Assembly: GCA_018894105.1 (NCBI GenBank)
Contig: CM032121.1
Location: forward strand, 3,705,007-3,769,006
Source of the DNA: Jacaranda mimosifolia
Lineage: Eukaryota; Streptophyta; Magnoliopsida; Lamiales; Bignoniaceae
Length of the DNA: 64,000 nucleotides
Direction of reading: 5' to 3'
The notes beneath the pieces are model-generated. The model ran no database searches. It was not told where the DNA came from and was given only the letters and a program-made list of their open reading frames with translations. A program made the position numbers and the translations under genes. Positions 59,437 through 64,000 of the stretch are shown here, in pieces (the first letter of the stretch is position 1; the number at the start of each line of letters is the position of its first letter).

Positions 59437-62400
59437 ATGGGCGGGGTGACGTCATCGATTGCAGCTAAGTTCGCGTTCTTTCCTCCCACCCCGCCGTCGT
59501 ACACGGTGGTAGCTGATGAGTCCTGCGGCGGAACACTCTGCATACCGGAGGTGCCGAGGAGGGAGGACGTGGATGTTTTGAGGCTGAGGACTCGTCGGGG
59601 AAATGATGTCGTGGCGGTGCACGTCAGCCACCCCAAGGCCAACGCAACCATGCTCTATTCCCATGGTAACGCCGCTGATTTGGGTCAGATGTATGAGCTA
59701 TTCGTTGAGCTTAGCCTCCGCCTTCGCGTCAATCTTATGGGGTACTTTCTGATTTTCTTACATTAATTTTTCAATTTTATTAATTTTGCTGAGCTAATTT
59801 ATAAAAATTGGAATGGAAGAAAATGAAAGGAGTAATGAATGTACTCCTAATCATAGAAAATTTTAATTTTCTGCCATTATTAGTTCACAAGATATCTCAT
59901 CCATATCTGTCGATTCTGCTTAATCATGCATAATTAATTCTTGCAAGATTTCAGAAACTTCTAATGCTTTCAGTGAACCTACCAAATATGCTTTCCATGC
60001 CTTCCGTGATTGCTTCTTTGATTAATTATAGTTAGCCTTTTTGTTGGTAAAATTAAGAAAAGAGATAAAAGATCTCAATTTGAAAGAAAGCCTATACAAT
60101 TCGAAGCTAACTTGATTGGAGTAAAAGTGTAAAACTAATAAATCTTTTCTGGCCAGATGATTTCCCCCTTTATCCTCTAGTTTTGTTTATTTCCTTATTT
60201 ATTAATTATTGTAGTAGTAGAAATTGACAAATCAAATTGTTGATGGTGATGTACTTACTGCTTACTCCTTTATCTTCAGGTATGATTATTCAGGTTACGG
60301 ACAATCCACCGGAAAGGTTAGATACCTACTTTAAACTGCAATTTATAGAAACTTTTGTGGCTCGCTGGTTTGTCATGGTAGAACCTTATGATTATTTTCT
60401 AGTGAATTGCTCATCCCTTTTGGATTTAGTTTCTTTAAGATGTTTGGACGACATATGCTAATGACACAAATATTGTAACTATGTCATTTCATAGAAACCT
60501 GCATTATCCTTGCTCCTTTCTACTAGATGTTCTTCATCATCCACAAATTGAATGATGTCTTTTCTTGACTTGGCTCGATTTGATGCGAGGTGTTTTAATG
60601 TAGCTTCACATTATTATCCTTCATCCCGGTATAAAGTATTGGTTGTTCCACCTCTGTGGTTAACTTTATGAGGAAATAACAAAATGTGATTAATTTAGTA
60701 AATGTGTTTTGGCAAAGAGAGAAAAAAAAATGTTCATTTTGAGAAAGTGAAAATTCATTTGGCCACTAGGGAGAAAGTGAATTCAGTTTGGAATGGGAAA
60801 GGTATCATTTACACGAGCATTACTTAATGCTATAAATGAATACCATTTTAGCATGCAATATTCAGATTTTTCTAAAGGACTTCATCCAGCATTGGTAAGT
60901 TAAAAGGCAGAGTCTGCTATATTCCAAGTGATCAAATGCCGATTGATTCTCGAAGGACAATGTTATGCTGGAACCAAAACTTAATGAGTTTGTCATTTAG
61001 AATTCTGAAGCCATAGGAAGAAAGACAACATAAAGGGTTGTATTATGTAGTTGTCCTTTTTTCTCCTTTTTGCTGGTTATTTTCTTTAAGATCATTAGTG
61101 AAATTAAACCAATGATTCTGCATTTAAGCATGCATGAAGTTTTTTTCACTCTATATATATAGCATGGGATCTCTTAAAGTTAGTATCATGGTTGATTTAG
61201 TGAATCTTGAATGAATTCTTATATCTAATTGGTGACTGATTTCCTTGATGATGATCTTTTCAGGAAGTAACTTGGGTTCGATATGAGTTGTTTGCACTGA
61301 AAGATAAAAAGAAAAACGCCTACTGCATAAAAGTCTTTTCATTCATTGTTCAAGTTGGGTGTCCTAGATAAACTTCGAATATTTGATTTGTGAATTTTGT
61401 ACTTCTGTCTATGTGTTCAGATCATTAGGTCCTGTCATGATATGACAAAACCACCCCTTTTTCTTTGAAACAGCCAACTGAATGTAATACATACACAGAC
61501 ATTGATGCTGTATATAAATGCCTCAAGGAGCAGTATGGTGTGAAAGATGAACAACTAATACTATATGGTCAGTCTGTTGGTAGTGGCCCCACCATTGATC
61601 TTGCATCACGTGTACCAAACTTGAGAGGTGTTGTTTTGCATAGCCCAATTTTGTCTGGGTTGAGGGTGTTGTACCCTGTAAAACGGACATATTGGTTCGA
61701 CATTTACAAGGTAATAATACATATTATTTCACATGTATTGTCACTCCACCTATTACACAAATTGATATACTTATTTCTTTGTTAACTGCAGAATATTGAC
61801 AAAATTGGTTCAATAAACTGTCCAGTTCTTGTTATTCATGTAAGTTGCCTCTTGCTTTAAATAGTTTGCTGCTTCCATGCCCCTCTTTCTCATTTTGTGG
61901 ACAATATTCCCTTGTGTCTTTTATTAGGATCTTACAATTTTTTTTTTTTTTGATTGTCATGTTATATTGATTGATATAATATATGAATTTTTTATGATTT
62001 TGGTGATCTTAACACTATCAATAATAAATAATGTTAGTTGCATAATGGTTGCTTATTACGACTTCCATATTTTAGGGAACTGCAGATGATGTTGTCGATT
62101 GCTCCCATGGGAAGCAGCTTTGGGAGCTTTGCAAGGTAAAATACGAACCTGTCTGGATAAATGGAGGCGGGCATTGCAATCTTGAACTCTATCCCGACTT
62201 CATTAAACATCTGAAAAAGTTTGTCCTAGCTATTGGTAAATCAAAATCAGCAGCCAATGGATCTGAATCAACATCATTAGATCCCAACAGTAAGAATAAA
62301 TCTACCGAAAGCAATACCACAGACACATTTGAGTTGCAACCAGATCTTCCAGAAATTTCTAGAAACAGTTTGGATAGCCGACTTGACAAATCCAAGAAGT

Positions 62401-62477
62401 CCAGCAAGCCTGAAAAATCTAGAATGAGTACAGATAATGTTGACAGGTTCAGGAGAAGAAAAGGCCTCATCTGGTGA
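59437..62477 (+). CDS. ABHD17-like alpha/beta hydrolase
   Basis: Five exons: 59437-59741, 60280-60316 (37 bases), 61474-61710, 61792-61839 and 62076-62477, giving 342 residues in frame. The N-terminus [17 protein letters not shown] fits N-myristoylation at Gly2. The hydrolase core has [10 protein letters not shown] (oxyanion loop), [18 protein letters not shown] (nucleophile Ser148), GTADDVVDC (Asp213 or Asp214) and NGGGHCNLE (His242), so the triad is complete. The last 90 residues are a Ser/Lys-rich tail ending [10 protein letters not shown]. Animal ABHD17 proteins remove palmitate from membrane proteins, and plant relatives (ABAPT family) are reported to do the same; activity here is inferred. 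Likely membrane-associated through the acylated N-terminus. No TATA box is evident; the leader is C-rich. Confidence 0.94.
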
Positions 62478-63837
62478 TTTCTATAGGAACACATTCAACT
62501 TATGCTCCCGCATTTACCTGAGAAGGTAATGTTGTTGTACAACACTTTCTGTCTTCCATGTCCTGATTATGTATAATGTTGAGCTTGTCTGTTTAGTAAA
62601 TTATTTCAATTATATGTGAGCTGATCTGGAGAAAATAAGAAAAATTGAATTTGTTCTAACCTGTAAAAATTTTGTGTATCAATTTTATGTAAGCATCTCG
62701 TTGTTTCAGCAGTATTCATCTCATGCCTTATTAGATTCAAGCCTCAACTGCTCTCTTGGTCGCAAGTTTTTCTGAGTTATTTTCTCAAGTTGGTTCAAGA
62801 ACAAGATCTTGCCAATTGTAGGTGCTTTAATATTTCTCGCGGGTATAAACCAAGCAGCTCAATCCATGGTGATGCTGCAGCTCCTGAGTGAGGTCGGTCT
62901 TCAGGAAAGTGCTATTCTTCTTCCCAAATAGTACATTTGCGATTCAAATGGTAATATCAAAATTGTAGCTAATAATGTACATTAAATAGTAATAATTATA
63001 TTTATCTTTAGAAATTTAATAATTATAAAAATTAATAATGAATTTCTCATTATCGACAATCAAATAATTTTTGAACTCACGAGGAAGAAGAAAGTATTAT
63101 GGAATTTGGAAGGTTTAGGGTGCATAGGAAACCACTGCATGGAAGGCAATTGGTGTCTAAAGCTGGAGACATATTGGAATTGTGCTTTATTTTTTATTCC
63201 GCTTTATAAATGCATGTGAAGGGCTTGTTCAAGAATCCACAGCTATAGATGAAATTATTGGGTTCATGGATAAGTGGCTCGTTTGAAGATGAAATTATTA
63301 GGTTTATGAGAAAATGTAAAGAGACTTTGTTTGAGAATCCACAGCTATAGATGAAATTATTGGGATTGAGCTTTCGGGTCGGGCGCTCAATAGGCAGTCT
63401 TACTATTAGGTAGTCGTTAAAATTTACAGTGAGATGAAACCGTTGGGATTTAGCTTTCAGGCGTTCAACATAAAATCTTATAATCATGCACTAACGTACG
63501 GAAGTTGTTATTGTTATTGTATGCTCTCGTGGGTCTGGAGGCGACGGGGGCAGAAGGGGGACGTTGCTTTTCTTTTTACTCGAGTGATGGTTGCATATGT
63601 AGTAAACTTTTTTAACAGATGACATAATGAACACCAATAATTTGAACATAAGAAAGTCTTCCATTAATACAATTTCTACGAAAAGGCCATGCCGGTTTTC
63701 TCCCTATGCTGTTGGGCAAGAATTTTCCTTTGCCATCATCAATGAATGTAGAGAGAAAAGTCTGAGTCGTCGCTCCAAGTCAAGTTCATTCTTACTACAA
63801 ACAAGGGAGTACAAACAATCTCTCTCTTCATCCAAAA
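62478..63837. other. 3' UTR of the hydrolase gene and spacer before unit 8
   Basis: The hydrolase 3' UTR probably runs a few hundred bases. A two-copy repeat lies at 63233-63363. The last 200 bases should hold the promoter and leader of unit 8. No other gene recognised. Confidence 0.5.
63233..63363 (+). repeat. Short tandem repeat, period about 102
   Basis: GAATCCACAGCTATAGATGA followed by AATTATTGGG occurs at 63233 and again at 63335, with a diverged GATGAAATTATTAGG between them. Confidence 0.8.
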
Positions 63838-64000
63838 ATGAACCCAAGACTGAATCCAACACTTCTCTCCTTAGTCCTCACAAACCTTATCTTGCTAAAA
63901 ACCCCAAGTATTGTCTGTCAAAACGAGCAGCAGTATGAAACTTGCCGCCAGCCATTTGAGTGCGGCAGCATCACGGGAATAGGCTATCCCTTCTGGGGTG
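63838..64000 (+). CDS. LRK10L-type ectodomain exon, unit 8 (cut by window end)
   Basis: Starts MNPRLNPTLLSLVLTNLILL, a signal peptide, and reaches ETCRQPFECGSITGIGYPFW in the first domain before the window ends. Its mature start is nearly identical to unit 6, while the signal peptide and upstream flank differ. It lies beyond the kinase exons of unit 7 and beyond the hydrolase gene, so the receptor array continues to the right. Whether a second kinase module follows cannot be seen. Confidence 0.88.
   Translation, partial: MNPRLNPTLLSLVLTNLILLKTPSIVCQNEQQYETCRQPFECGSITGIGYPFWG

Noticed and set aside
62189..62494. 101-residue minus-strand frame
   Set aside because: Antisense to the last exon of the ABHD17-like gene.

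Overview
The window is nuclear DNA from a flowering plant, most likely a eudicot. The evidence is intron-rich genes with plant splice sites, plant-only families (type-2 non-specific lipid transfer proteins, GUB_WAK/WAK-associated receptor ectodomains, LRK10L-type receptor kinase) and AT-rich gene-poor stretches full of small hAT-like and PIF/Harbinger-like non-autonomous transposons. All recognisable genes lie on the + strand. No autonomous transposase, intact reverse transcriptase, tRNA, rRNA or CRISPR-like array was recognised.

Layout. 112-4872: 3' part of a RELCH/KIAA1468-type HEAT-repeat gene, whose exons can be joined in frame only by using one GC-AG intron and one textbook U12-type AT-AC intron. 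5916-6227 and 10363-10656: two small secreted type-2 lipid transfer proteins. 10.7-23.5 kb: repeat-rich intergenic DNA with a PIF-like MITE, hAT-like elements (one with perfect 8-bp target duplication), and a non-coding unit present in three diverged copies. 23518-26484: four-exon class I glutamine amidotransferase-like gene (GAT1_2.1 type). 26.5-29.4 kb: intergenic, with a hAT-like element and a 340-bp tandem duplication.

29.4-49.5 kb: a tandem array of seven extracellular-domain exons (units 1-7; unit 4 is a pseudogene) followed by a single transmembrane and kinase module (48021-49459). An eighth unit begins at 63838 and runs off the right edge. Units 2+3, 4+5 and 6 come from segmental duplications (blocks I, II, III). 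Every unit's ectodomain exon ends at a GT donor in the same phase (phase 1), the phase accepted by the mini-exon and transmembrane exon of the one kinase gene. They may therefore be alternative first exons feeding a shared kinase, or secreted decoy-like proteins made when the donor is not used. This is the most interesting structure in the window; it is an inference that junction-spanning RNA reads would decide.

51925-52392: a conserved but uncharacterised plant protein. 59437-62477: an ABHD17-like alpha/beta hydrolase, five exons, with an N-myristoylation-type start and a complete Ser-Asp-His triad. The rest is AT-rich intergenic DNA with simple repeats and transposon relics. Exon coordinates come from splice consensus, reading-frame continuity and remembered family sequences; no alignment or expression data were available.
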